Below are positions 50,741 through 59,511 of a stretch of DNA of 64,000 nucleotides, in pieces. Where the stretch lies: contig CAIVDU010000031.1 of assembly GCA_903904815.1 (NCBI GenBank), positions 62,001 to 126,000 of the forward strand, in the 5' to 3' direction. This stretch comes from an uncultured Armatimonadota bacterium. GTDB taxonomy: Bacteria > Armatimonadota > Fimbriimonadia > Fimbriimonadales > Fimbriimonadaceae. The translations under genes and the position numbers were made by a program. Under the pieces are notes generated by a model, which did not search any database, was not told where the DNA came from, and saw only the letters and a list, made by a program, of their open reading frames with translations. Within the stretch, counting starts at the first letter, position 1. Every line of letters begins with the position of its first letter.

Positions 50741-53398
50741 TCACTTCTTGGTGTAGCGCATCTGAGGAGCGGTCACGTAGAGCTGCTGGATGATCTTGGC
50801 AATGACGCCGGTCCAGCCGGTCTGGTGGTTCGCTCCCAAGCCCTTGCCAGAGTCGCCGTGGAAGTACTCATTGAACAGGATCAAGTCCTTCCAATGGGGG
50901 TCAAAGTCAAATCTCTCGTTTCCTCCATTGCACGGTCTCCGTCCCTCGGCGTCGGGTAGGAAGAGCTTCAGCAGTCTGGCCTCGAGGTCGGCGGCTGCGT
51001 TGCCAAGGCTCATCGGCGGTCCTTCGTGTTCCGGTACGGGAATCGTAAAGGTCGGGCCGTGATAATGGTCGAACTTCTGGAGTGACTCGACGAGGAGATA
51101 GTTGGTCGGGAACCAGATCGGCCCACGCCAGTTAGAGTTTCCTCCGAACGAACCGCTCGTCGACTCGCCCGGCTCGTAGTCGATAGAGTGGATTTCATCG
51201 CCAAGTTGCAGCCTGAACGGATTGTCGTGATGGAAGCGGGATACGCTCCGAATGCCAAAGTCCGAAAGAAACTCGTTGGGATCCAGCATCCGGTCAAGGA
51301 TTCTCCTCAGCCGATCACGACCGACCGCCGAGAGAAGCAATCTCTCACCCTCTCCCGGAGCTTGCATGCTTGCCACGTTGCGCGTAAGGTCGGGACGATT
51401 CTCCAGGAACCACTGCATGCGAGAGCGGAATCCATGGAACTTCTCCAGAGTCTCCGGCTCAATGGTAGTCACGGCGAACAGTGGGATGAGGCCAACCAGC
51501 GAGTGCACCTTGTTGAGTTCGCAGGTGCCGTCTGGATGGAGTAGGGCGTCGTAGTAGAACCCGTCCTGCTCGTCCCACAGATTTACCCCGTCGACTCCCT
51601 TGTAGTTGAGCGCGGTGGCGACGTACATGAAGTGCTCAAAGAACTTTGAGGCGACGTCTTCGTAAGCGACATCGTGCTGGGCGAGTTCCAGGGCGATGTC
51701 CATCATGTTCAGACAGAACATAGCGATCCAACTGGTCGCGTCGCTTTCTTCGAGCCGATAACCGTCGGGAAGGTGGCGGTTTCGGTCGAACACTCCAATA
51801 TTGTCGAGCCCGAGAAAGCCGCCTTCAAAAACGTTGTTCCCTTGAGTGTCCTTTCGGTTGACCCACCAAGTGAAGTTCAGGAGCAGCTTGTGAAATGCTC
51901 TTTGGAGGAACGTGATGTCGGGTTTCCCGGTCGACTTAGCTTCGATCTCGTACACCCGAAGGGCCGCCCAGGCGTGAACGGGCGGATTGACGTCACTAAA
52001 GCTCCATTCGTAGGCGGCGATTTGCCCGCTCGGGTGTTGCAGCCATTCTCGCATGAGGAGAATCAACTGATCTTTGGCGAATTTGGGATCGATCAACGCG
52101 AAAGGGATGGTGTGGAACGCGAGATCCCAAGCGGCAAACCATGGGTATTCCCAGGCATCCGGCATGGACATGACTTCCGAGGTGTGAACGTTCCTCCAGC
52201 CGGAGTTACGGTCTCGACCGGGAGGAGGGGCGGGCTCATCAGGATCTCCATTGAGCCAGGTGTTCACATCGTAGTGATAAAACTGCTTGCTCCAAATCAG
52301 ACCAGCAAATGCTTGTCGCTGAACGAGCGCGACTTCCGGAGGGAGCCCTGGGGCGATGTTCGCGTAGAAGACGTCGGCTTCCGCGCGTCGGTTGGAAATG
52401 ATCTCATCAATGTCGGCGGGTAGATGGGCATCGCCTTTCAAGATGGCGTAACGGACGGAAACGGAGCCCCCGGCAGGCACGGTGAAGTGATGCTTTGCGC
52501 CAGCTTTCGTTCCTCGCCAAGCACGATTCACGCAGTTGGGGTCTCCTTCGACGACATGACGATGGAAAGCGTCCTTGACGAAGGGTTGGGAATTGGGCGC
52601 CCCAAATACTTTCTCTTGATTGGTTTCGTTCTCGGTGAACATCCACTCAGGGGTGTCTTCGGTCGCGAAAGTGAGCGCCCCGAGTTTCGGGTGGTCGATG
52701 TGTACTTCCCCGGTGGCGCGTTGACTCATTTCCGGTCTAAGGGCGCCGCGCTTCCAGGACCACGTGTTTCGGAACCATACCTGGGGGATGATCCATAGGG
52801 GGGCGTCTTCCGGGCCCCGATTATAGGCGGTCACCTTTGCGACGGTAGTTTCGCTATCGATCTTGGCGTATTCGATTTCGACGTCGAAATAGCGGTTCTG
52901 GTCGAAAACTCCGGTATCGACGAGCTCAAATTCGGGCGCTTCCCGGCCAGCGATGGCGTTCTCGTGAACCAGACGCTCGTACGGGAATGCGGCGTGCGGA
53001 TACTTGTACAGCATCCGGCAGTAGGAGTGAGTGGGAGTCGCGTCGAGATACCAATAGCATTCCTTGACGTCCTCGCCGTGATTTCCTTCCGAGTTCGTGA
53101 GCCCAAAAAGCCGCTCTTTCAGGATTGGATCGTTTCCATTCCATAGGGCCAGGCCGATGTTAAGGACCCCACCGCGGTCGCTCCAACCGCCCAATCCGTC
53201 TTCGCCCCAACGGTAGGTTCGCGATCGAGCCTGATCGTGGGTGAAATAGTCCCAAGCGGTTCCCCCTGGTGAGTAGTCCTCGCGCACGGTGCCCCACTGT
53301 CGCTCGCTGAGGTAAGGCCCCCATACATTCCACGGAGCGTTGGAGTTTTCATTTTCGGCCAGACGGCGGGACTCAGCGCAGGGTTCTTGGTTTGGCAT
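50741..53398 (-). CDS. GH63-like glucosidase (large alpha-glucosidase family)
   Basis: 885 residues, matching the large cytoplasmic bacterial GH63 glucosidase group. No signal peptide. The N-terminal beta-rich domain starts WNVWGPYLSERQWGTVREDY and includes ETTVAKVTAYNRGPEDAPLW; the C-terminal (alpha/alpha)6 barrel from about 380 has EYPWFAAWDLAFHTIPFALI with the catalytic Asp of the WD motif, GGFLGLDNIGVFDRN and NEYFHGDSGKGLGANHQTGW. Such enzymes hydrolyse alpha-glucosides such as mannosylglycerate-type or glucosylglycerate compounds in some species; here the substrate is unknown. Codons look like the rest of the window. Confidence 0.82.
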   Translation of the reverse strand: MPNQEPCAESRRLAENENSNAPWNVWGPYLSERQWGTVREDYSPGGTAWDYFTHDQARSRTYRWGEDGLGGWSDRGGVLNIGLALWNGNDPILKERLFGLTNSEGNHGEDVKECYWYLDATPTHSYCRMLYKYPHAAFPYERLVHENAIAGREAPEFELVDTGVFDQNRYFDVEIEYAKIDSETTVAKVTAYNRGPEDAPLWIIPQVWFRNTWSWKRGALRPEMSQRATGEVHIDHPKLGALTFATEDTPEWMFTENETNQEKVFGAPNSQPFVKDAFHRHVVEGDPNCVNRAWRGTKAGAKHHFTVPAGGSVSVRYAILKGDAHLPADIDEIISNRRAEADVFYANIAPGLPPEVALVQRQAFAGLIWSKQFYHYDVNTWLNGDPDEPAPPPGRDRNSGWRNVHTSEVMSMPDAWEYPWFAAWDLAFHTIPFALIDPKFAKDQLILLMREWLQHPSGQIAAYEWSFSDVNPPVHAWAALRVYEIEAKSTGKPDITFLQRAFHKLLLNFTWWVNRKDTQGNNVFEGGFLGLDNIGVFDRNRHLPDGYRLEESDATSWIAMFCLNMMDIALELAQHDVAYEDVASKFFEHFMYVATALNYKGVDGVNLWDEQDGFYYDALLHPDGTCELNKVHSLVGLIPLFAVTTIEPETLEKFHGFRSRMQWFLENRPDLTRNVASMQAPGEGERLLLSAVGRDRLRRILDRMLDPNEFLSDFGIRSVSRFHHDNPFRLQLGDEIHSIDYEPGESTSGSFGGNSNWRGPIWFPTNYLLVESLQKFDHYHGPTFTIPVPEHEGPPMSLGNAAADLEARLLKLFLPDAEGRRPCNGGNERFDFDPHWKDLILFNEYFHGDSGKGLGANHQTGWTGVIAKIIQQLYVTAPQMRYTKK

Positions 53399-53482
53399 AG
53401 CGTCTACTTTTGAAAGTTCAGACTGGGAGGTCGATCGTAGCGTTCATTTCCCGCGGGTCGACCTCCTGAATACAATGTTTGG

Positions 53483-54319
53483 TTAGCCTCCGGTTGCAAA
53501 TCCGGGATAGAGGGTCATGCCGCCGTCGACGAAGATCGTTTGGCCGGTAATGTAGTCGCTTTGGTCGCTCGCAAGGAACACGGCGACCTTGCCGATGTCA
53601 TCGACAACGCCGACTCGATTGTAGGGAATCAGCGTGAGCAGCTTTTGTTCGGCTTCCGGCGTCTCCCAAGCAGATCGGTTGATGGGAGTCTTGATTGCGC
53701 CTGGGCCGATTGAATTGACGCGGATCTGATGAGGAGCCACTTCCTGGGCCAGCGATTTCATGAGTTGAAGAATGCCGCCCTTACTAGAGGCGTAATTTAC
53801 GTGACCACCCCAGGGAATCGTCTCGTGGACGCTGCTCATATGGACGATCTTTCCAAGTGACGAAGAAACTTCGGGTCTTGGGCCGCGGCGCAAGAACTCT
53901 TTGACCGCTTCGCGAGCGCATAGGAACTGGCCGGTCAGGTTGACCTTCAGGACGAACTCCCACTGCTCTAAACTCATTTGGGAGAAGGCGGCGTCCCGTT
54001 GCAATCCTGCGTTCGGAATGCAGATGTCGACCGTCCCGAATTTGGAGATGACGTCGGCAAACATTGTTTGTACGGCGGCTTCAGAACTCACGTCGGCTTG
54101 GACTGCGATCGCGGTCCCTCCGTTCGCGTTGATGTCTTCACAAACGGCGTTTGCCGCTTCGGGACCGACCACATAGTTGACGGCTACGTTAGCGCCGGCC
54201 GCTGCGACATGGCGGGCTACGCCTTCGCCAATACCGCTGTTCGCGCCCGTCACGATCGCCGTCTGCCCCTTGAGCGGCTTGTGGGGATAAAGTGCCTCGA
54301 TTTCGACTTGAGTCGCCAT
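53483..54319 (-). CDS. Short-chain dehydrogenase/reductase
   Basis: 278 residues from ATG 54319 (frame open to 54388, with another ATG at 54331). NAD(P)-binding TGANSGIG, the NAG-like PNAG (IPNAGLQ), the catalytic Ser of HMSSVHETI and the YxxxK of NYASSKGG are all in place, then NSIGPGAIKTPIN and ITGQTIFVDGGM at the C-terminus. It is closest in pattern to glucose 1-dehydrogenase or 3-oxoacyl-reductase-type SDRs. Substrate unknown. Divergent from hsp20 across 225 bp. Confidence 0.9.
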   Translation of the reverse strand: MATQVEIEALYPHKPLKGQTAIVTGANSGIGEGVARHVAAAGANVAVNYVVGPEAANAVCEDINANGGTAIAVQADVSSEAAVQTMFADVISKFGTVDICIPNAGLQRDAAFSQMSLEQWEFVLKVNLTGQFLCAREAVKEFLRRGPRPEVSSSLGKIVHMSSVHETIPWGGHVNYASSKGGILQLMKSLAQEVAPHQIRVNSIGPGAIKTPINRSAWETPEAEQKLLTLIPYNRVGVVDDIGKVAVFLASDQSDYITGQTIFVDGGMTLYPGFATGG

Positions 54320-54434
54320 GACTTTCAGCATAGCGGGTCTCTGGACCGATGTGGAGGGGGTTTGCAGATTGCGGTCTGACGTAGGCAAATTTGAGGCGTG
54401 GTGGGTGGCTTAGAGATCCTCAAGCCAGGGACGA

Positions 54435-54455
54435 GAAAATTTTTTAAAAATTTTC
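54435..54455. promoter_or_regulatory. AT-rich perfect palindrome upstream of hsp20
   Basis: A 21-bp palindrome, 10-bp arms of GAAAATTTTT around a central T. It lies about 25 bp upstream of the predicted hsp20 -35 and between divergent genes, so it may be a repressor site. It is not the CIRCE sequence. It could also act as a terminator for a leaderless transcript. Confidence 0.4.
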
Positions 54456-54479
54456 GTGAAATCAATGCGCGCATGAAAC

Positions 54480-54508
54480 CTGATGGTAGGAGACTCACGT
54501 TATATAGT
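54480..54508 (+). promoter_or_regulatory. Predicted hsp20 promoter
   Basis: CTGATG (54480-54485), 17-bp spacer, TATAGT (54503-54508). The -10 is good (5 of 6), the -35 poor, as expected for a regulated promoter. Transcription from about 54514 gives a leader of roughly 30 nt. Confidence 0.35.
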
Positions 54509-54511
54509 TAT

Positions 54512-54540
54512 GAAGCAGGCAAGCTTCACCAGAAGGAGAA
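54512..54540 (+). promoter_or_regulatory. Possible RNA thermometer in the hsp20 leader
   Basis: Two mutually exclusive small hairpins: GAAGC/GCTTC (54512-54527) and CTTC-ACCA-GAAG (54524-54535), the latter covering the first bases of the Shine-Dalgarno AAGGAG (54533-54538). A heat-sensitive switch is possible, but stems are only 4-5 bp. Confidence 0.25.
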
Positions 54541-54544
54541 AGAA

Positions 54545-55027
54545 ATGCTTAGAACGCTAGTCAATCTGAACCCAGCCAACGAGTTTCGATCCATCGAAGA
54601 GGCATTCGAGTCTCTGTTCGGTAGTCCAAGCCGAACAAACCCCAATCTGACCACCTTAGCGGTGGATATCACGGAGCATGAAGGCAACCTGTTCGTTCGA
54701 GCGGCAGTTCCCGGCGTTGAACCAAGCGAATTGAACATCACGATCGAGAAGAACGTGTTGACGATTCGTGGCGAGAGCCGCCAGGATAGCGTTGGCGAAA
54801 CCGAAAAGGTGTACCGGCGCGAAGTCAGCTACGGTCAGTTCGCCCGTTCTATCCGACTTCCGGATGGGCTCGATCTTGACCGAGTAGATGCCGATTTTAA
54901 GAACGGCATCGTGACCATCAAACTTCCTCGCGTCCCTGAGGAGAAGCCAAAGTCGATCAAGATCAACGTGCGCCACGAGGGTTCGACGACTCCAGAGCCG
55001 TTGGCCGAGACGAACCCGGTCGGGTGA
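54545..55027 (+). CDS. Hsp20/alpha-crystallin family small heat-shock protein
   Basis: 160 residues from ATG 54545, chosen over upstream in-frame codons because of the strong AGAAGGAGA site 6 nt before it. The alpha-crystallin domain is about residues 40-135: VDITEHEGNLFVRAAVPGVE, PSELNITIEKNVLTIRGE, YRREVSYGQFARSIRLPDGL and FKNGIVTIKLPR. The C-terminal IKI is the I-x-I motif that drives oligomer assembly. It binds unfolding proteins under heat stress. Followed by a strong GC hairpin (55038-55067). Confidence 0.93.
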   Translation: MLRTLVNLNPANEFRSIEEAFESLFGSPSRTNPNLTTLAVDITEHEGNLFVRAAVPGVEPSELNITIEKNVLTIRGESRQDSVGETEKVYRREVSYGQFARSIRLPDGLDLDRVDADFKNGIVTIKLPRVPEEKPKSIKINVRHEGSTTPEPLAETNPVG

Positions 55028-55037
55028 CGTCGTGACG

Positions 55038-55067
55038 GGAGGATTGGGTTGGGCGGCCCAATCCTCC
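55038..55067 (+). terminator. Hairpin after hsp20 (terminator-like)
   Basis: 11-bp perfect stem GGAGGATTGGG/CCCAATCCTCC with an 8-nt loop, 10 bp after the hsp20 stop. It lacks a T run, so it may need Rho or only protect the message end. Confidence 0.6.
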
Positions 55068-55169
55068 TGCTGCTCGAGCACGGCAGCTCGTCAAACGTCA
55101 TTTGTCGTGTTTTGACGCAAATGTAAGCTAGCCGATCCGAACCCTCAAGCCCACATCATCCCGAGTCCC

Positions 55170-55192
55170 CGATGCCTAGGATTCAGGCATCG
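55170..55192. terminator. Second hairpin downstream of hsp20
   Basis: CGATGCCT/AGGCATCG, 8-bp perfect stem with a 7-nt loop. No T run on either side. Could serve either strand. Confidence 0.35.
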
Positions 55193-55229
55193 CGTTGCAC
55201 GAAAAAGTCGGCGAGGCTGAAACGACCGG

Positions 55230-55264
55230 ACTGCAAACTGCGCACCGCATACTGCCGACTCTCT
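55230..55264. repeat. ACTGCNN heptamer array (4-5 units)
   Basis: ACTGCAA, ACTGCGC, ACCGCAT, ACTGCCG and a degenerate fifth unit. Starts with CCGGACTGCAAACTGC, a 16-mer shared with the copy at 1182. Confidence 0.7.
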
Positions 55265-55431
55265 TAGGAGCCTGCGAGGGATCTCTTCCAGGTCAACTAG
55301 CTTCCAAAATCCGGCTCGTGGGTTCGGTCAGCGGGGAGGAGGTCCCTCGCGTGCTCGGGATGACGGTTCGATGAATTGGGTCGTGAGGTTACAAGTTCTC
55401 AATTTCGCAGAAACCAGAGTAGGCAATTGGG

Positions 55432-58053
55432 CTATTTACCGTCATCGCTTAACGGCTGGGTTCGGCGAAGGAAGTCGTCCAAGGGTTCAGGTTGGTGGGT
55501 TAAGAATCCCTGAATGAAGTCAACGCCGAGCGCGGAGAGACTTTCAAGAACATCTGTGTCTTCGACAAGGGTCGCGATGGTTTTCTTGCCGAGCGCCTTG
55601 GAAATTTCCACGATGGACTTGACGGTCAGAAAGTCGACTTGATCCCTGGCAACTTCCTTTGTGAGGTGCTGGTCGACCTTAAGATAGCTGACCGGGAGTT
55701 GTCTCAAGAACCCGAATGACGATGAGCCGGCTCCGAAATTGTCGATGGCAAACTGGATGCCAAGTCCGCTCATTCGCTCCATAAAGGCGATTGTGTCCTC
55801 GAGTGCGGAGAAGGCGGCCTGCTCTCCAATTTCAAAGCAGAGACCTGATAGATTGGCCTTGGTGCTCTGAAGCAGAACTTCGACTTCGGCTCGGAAGTCT
55901 CGGTCGCGTATCGATTGTCCTGACAGGTTGACGGTGATTAATCGGCCAGATTGCTGCCAGGCTGGTTGCTCCTCCAGTCTTTTCAGGACTTCGGCGATCA
56001 CCCAGCGATCGATGCGCGAGGAAAAACGAGATCGCTCGACAGCGGGCAGGAAAGCCGGTGGCAGAAGCGTTCCTCCAAGGCCGTCCCGCATTCGGAGCAG
56101 GATCTCCGCTCCAAACGGGTGTGACGGAGCTTTGGGTGGTCCAAATTCCTGAACGTAGAGCTCGAATCCATGATGCTCCAGTGCTTCCTCTATCCTTATT
56201 GCCCAGTTGAATTCCCGCTTGTGAGTCGCCGACCGATCATTCGGAGCATCGTAGGTGTGAATCCGGTTCCGGCCCAGTTGCTTGGCCATGTAGCACGCCG
56301 AGTCGGCGGCTTGGATAATCTCACTCGTTGTTGACCACATTGCGTCGATCGAAACGAGTCCGATGCTGGCTCCGATCCGGAAACGTCGCCGCTCGTGGCT
56401 GAATCGGAATTCTTCGATTCGCTCACGTATTTTCTCGGCTACTGTCAGAGCCGAGGCAGAGTTGCACTGTTCCAGAATGACGGCAAACTCGTCTCCTCCC
56501 AGTCTGGCAAGGGAGTCTCCGGCACGCACGCAACTCTCCATAAGGGTCGCGATCCTCTGGAGCAAAACATCTCCGACCGCGTGGCCACAAGCGTCGTTCA
56601 CGCCCTTGAACTCATCCAGGTCGATGTAAAGCAGGGTGTGCTCAAGAGCTTGTTCTCGAGCGGAGGAAAACGCACGAGTCAATCTTGATTCGAACTCGGC
56701 TCGGTTGAGTAGGCCGGTGAGTGGATCGTGGGTTGCTTGATGGCTTATTTGCCTTCCCAATAGTCGCTGGGCGCTGACATCATGGAACACAAGAACCACG
56801 CCGATCACATTCAGTTCGGAGTCACGAATCGGAGCTGCTGAATCCTCAACGCCGAGTTCCTCGCCTTGCCGGTTAATCAATACCGTGTGGTTCCCCAATC
56901 CCACTGTGCGATTCTCCGTCAGACATTTTTCGACCGGGTTTAGCAGAGGAAGTCGAGTCATTTCGTCGATGATCTTGAACACGTCGACCAGGTCCCGACC
57001 AACAGCCTGTTCCAGCGTCCATCCCGTCAGTCTCTCGGCCACTGGATTCATGAATTCAAGTTTTCCGTGAGTGTCGGTCGTGATCACCGCATCTCCAATT
57101 GATTGAAGTGTCACTCGGAGCTTTTCGTGCTGTTTGGCGAGAGAGGCCTCAAGCTCTTTCCGGTCGCTCACGTCGTATGCGAGAACGAAGAAGCCATCGA
57201 CTTGTCCCTGTGAAGCCGAATAAGGCATGTACTGGAATTCGGCAATTCGAGTGTCGCCCCCCGAGGTGACCTCCGTCTCAAACGAAACTTCTTTCCCTTC
57301 TAGGACCGCTTTAGCGTGATCTAGGATTGGCGAAGCATATCGAGTTTTTTCCGACTCGTCTGCTCTGTAGTTTTCCAGTTCGGGCTCGTTACCGGCAAAC
57401 CATTCACGGTATTTGCGGTTAGCGAGGAGTCTTGAAAGGTTTCGGTCATAGAACGCCATTGCCGCCGGGACATGATCCAGCAGTGCTCGCATCGAGGCGT
57501 TCGAGATTTCCATCTGCGCCTCGTAGTCGCTCCTACTTTCGGCTCCTTTCAAGAGATCGTCGCGTCTCCCGCGTAAGAACTCGGCTACTGCTTCGGCCAG
57601 GGCCTCCAAATGCCTTCTCTGAGCGTGAGAGAGCGACTTTGAGGCAGTGTCTAGGACGCAGACGGTGCCGATTCGGATCTCATCTCGGATGACAATGGGC
57701 ATTGAGGCATAAAATTGCACCTCTGGGAGGCCGGAGAAAGTGGGCGATTCGGCGAACCGAAGGTCAGATCGAACGTCGGGTATCTCCAGGAGGTCGTCGG
57801 TCAAGATTGCATGCGCGCACGCGGCCCGTTGTCTCGGGAGGTCGAGTGGGCCAGGTAATCCATGCTGCGCTTTGGAAAGTACGCGGTCTTCCGTGACGAA
57901 GTTCACGAGACCAATCGATGCGCCACAGAGCTCTGCGGCCAATTTTGCCAGGGTCTCGAAAAATCGGTCGGTTCTAGGATCGAATACTTGCAGTGAACGC
58001 AACACGCCTATCCGTTCTTCTTCGTTCGGAGGAATCGGTTCAAGAGCGGCCAT
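55432..58053 (-). CDS. GAF-PAS-PAS-GGDEF-EAL protein; active-looking cyclase, degenerate EAL
   Basis: 873 residues, no membrane segment. GAF domain about 20-165 (VNFVTEDRVLSKAQHGL, FYASMPIVIRDEIRIGTVCV), PAS 1 about 190-300, PAS 2 about 310-430, GGDEF about 440-600 and EAL-like about 610-865. The cyclase signature RLGGDEF (518-522) is intact, with a product-inhibition site RAGD five residues before it. The EAL half is decayed: EAL reads EIL, the DDFG motif reads DNFG, and AEGVE reads ATLVE, so metal-binding acidic residues are missing. I infer that it makes c-di-GMP and that the EAL part is at most a sensor. A redox or ligand signal is suggested by GAF/PAS, but no cofactor residue is obvious. 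Confidence 0.92.
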   Translation of the reverse strand: MAALEPIPPNEEERIGVLRSLQVFDPRTDRFFETLAKLAAELCGASIGLVNFVTEDRVLSKAQHGLPGPLDLPRQRAACAHAILTDDLLEIPDVRSDLRFAESPTFSGLPEVQFYASMPIVIRDEIRIGTVCVLDTASKSLSHAQRRHLEALAEAVAEFLRGRRDDLLKGAESRSDYEAQMEISNASMRALLDHVPAAMAFYDRNLSRLLANRKYREWFAGNEPELENYRADESEKTRYASPILDHAKAVLEGKEVSFETEVTSGGDTRIAEFQYMPYSASQGQVDGFFVLAYDVSDRKELEASLAKQHEKLRVTLQSIGDAVITTDTHGKLEFMNPVAERLTGWTLEQAVGRDLVDVFKIIDEMTRLPLLNPVEKCLTENRTVGLGNHTVLINRQGEELGVEDSAAPIRDSELNVIGVVLVFHDVSAQRLLGRQISHQATHDPLTGLLNRAEFESRLTRAFSSAREQALEHTLLYIDLDEFKGVNDACGHAVGDVLLQRIATLMESCVRAGDSLARLGGDEFAVILEQCNSASALTVAEKIRERIEEFRFSHERRRFRIGASIGLVSIDAMWSTTSEIIQAADSACYMAKQLGRNRIHTYDAPNDRSATHKREFNWAIRIEEALEHHGFELYVQEFGPPKAPSHPFGAEILLRMRDGLGGTLLPPAFLPAVERSRFSSRIDRWVIAEVLKRLEEQPAWQQSGRLITVNLSGQSIRDRDFRAEVEVLLQSTKANLSGLCFEIGEQAAFSALEDTIAFMERMSGLGIQFAIDNFGAGSSSFGFLRQLPVSYLKVDQHLTKEVARDQVDFLTVKSIVEISKALGKKTIATLVEDTDVLESLSALGVDFIQGFLTHQPEPLDDFLRRTQPLSDDGK

Positions 58054-58313
58054 GGGTTTTCACGAGCAAAGCACTACTAGTGGATCGTTTAACTCCGGAG
58101 TAAACAAGTAGGGTTTTCGAGTGCTCCGATGTATCTGACGATCAAAACCTCACTCAAACCTACCTCACGAACACCAAAAAGCCAAGATTTCGCCATTCGG
58201 AACCCGCGTCGTCGACCGAGTCAGAGACTCAATGCGGTTCGGAAGACAATTCGAAAATTACAACGGCCCCTTTAAGTTCTTAAAGCGAATATTAACCCAA
58301 TAGGTCTTGTATG

Positions 58314-59429
58314 TCAAAAGTGCTTTGCGCCATCCCAAGCTGTCGTCTCCCAATTGTCCTTCACGTGCTCGATGGCGATCCAAGCTGGCAAGTCCATCAC
58401 GAGTTCCGCTGCGAGACCAAAAACGAAAGGTTCGTACAAGGCTCTCGTTTCCCTTAGGCGAATCTCAGCCTCTTCAGACCGATTGAGAGGGACACCAGTG
58501 GTCTGAAGCACCGCGTAGATGGCGTTCAGGGCCGCTCCGGAAAGGCGATCATCGCTCGGTTGTTTGGGTTCGGCATCGAGGATGTAGGCAAGATCAACTA
58601 CGACGTGGCGCGCCATGGAAAAAGTAGCCTTTGCCTGGAATTTCAGACTTCGCTCCCAACTGTGGGAGCCCTCGAAACCAGCCTCGATCAGCGCACAAGT
58701 GTCCATGATTGCGGTCAAGCTATGAAGCCAATTCTGGTCGTCGTGCTGAGATCTATAGTAAGCAAGTACGGGGTAAGAGAGGTAGGCCTCCAATAGTTCC
58801 GCCGAAAACCGCTCCCAGTCTTTTAGTAGATCCACTAATGCGGTCATTGCGTCTCCCGCCGCGTGCCTTCGAATCAGCTCTGTCGCAGTTGGTTCTGATC
58901 CGGCCTTACTATCAAGAAGCAGCATCTGAATCTCGCGCCGACTAAACGCCGCGTAGATCACTGGAATGTAGGCGATGACCAAGGCAAGAAACCCGAAACC
59001 AACTCCAGCTTCGCTTACCGCGAGAAACCGACCGAGGCCGTTCGACGGTATGACGTCGCCGAACCCCAGGGTGAAGAATGTGACGCCACTAAAGTAGAGG
59101 TCTTCCCCAATTCCAGAAATGGACTGAGAGGAAACGAGGGGTTGACCTGCTCCCCAGAGGATCAGCGCGAACCCGAAGATCATTGCGACCGCCCATAACC
59201 CGATCAGGCCAATGAGCATCATCGGGGCAAATCCGTTGAGCACGGTTTGTCGACGGGAGCATTTCTTCAGGCGTCCGATCATGCCGTACATCACCGACAT
59301 CAGCCAAAAATATCCGGTCGTCAATCGAATGGCTCTCCGAACCGTCCTTGGCAACACGACCGTTTCGAATGCGTCCACGAGGACGATGGCAATGAGAAAG
59401 ACGCCAAAGAGGAGGGTGAAGAGCTGCAT
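58314..59429 (-). CDS. Two-pore-helix potassium channel-like protein
   Basis: 371 residues. The first 145 hold membrane helices (about 5-20, 38-53, 72-92 and 135-160) and a pore loop with filter TLGFGD (120-125), a GFGD form of the K+ channel TVGYGD. The rest (about 165-371) is a soluble helical domain of unknown type, with no RCK/TrkA-N Rossmann motif. Probably a gated ion channel of the Ion_trans_2 family with a novel cytoplasmic sensor. The stop is 260 bp from the GGDEF gene; same strand, but probably separate. Confidence 0.75.
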   Translation of the reverse strand: MQLFTLLFGVFLIAIVLVDAFETVVLPRTVRRAIRLTTGYFWLMSVMYGMIGRLKKCSRRQTVLNGFAPMMLIGLIGLWAVAMIFGFALILWGAGQPLVSSQSISGIGEDLYFSGVTFFTLGFGDVIPSNGLGRFLAVSEAGVGFGFLALVIAYIPVIYAAFSRREIQMLLLDSKAGSEPTATELIRRHAAGDAMTALVDLLKDWERFSAELLEAYLSYPVLAYYRSQHDDQNWLHSLTAIMDTCALIEAGFEGSHSWERSLKFQAKATFSMARHVVVDLAYILDAEPKQPSDDRLSGAALNAIYAVLQTTGVPLNRSEEAEIRLRETRALYEPFVFGLAAELVMDLPAWIAIEHVKDNWETTAWDGAKHF

Positions 59430-59511
59430 GGGAATCAGTTAGGCTTGGATGAAGGCGCTTTCACTGTACATCGTCCGTGAGTTGGTCCGCGCCGTTCTCC
59501 TAAACTAGGAA

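Larger units (their letters stand above)
55028..55431. other. Spacer between hsp20 and the GGDEF/EAL gene (convergent)
   Basis: 404 bp without a gene. It contains two hairpins (55038-55067 and 55170-55192), an ACTGCNN heptamer array (55230-55264) and a GC-rich GGGGAGGAGGTCCCTCGCG-type stretch near 55340, a kind of sequence also common in other genomes between genes. Confidence 0.6.

Noticed and set aside
54320-54544. CIRCE operator upstream of hsp20
   Set aside because: The palindrome present is AT-rich and does not match TTAGCACTC-9-GAGTGCTAA.
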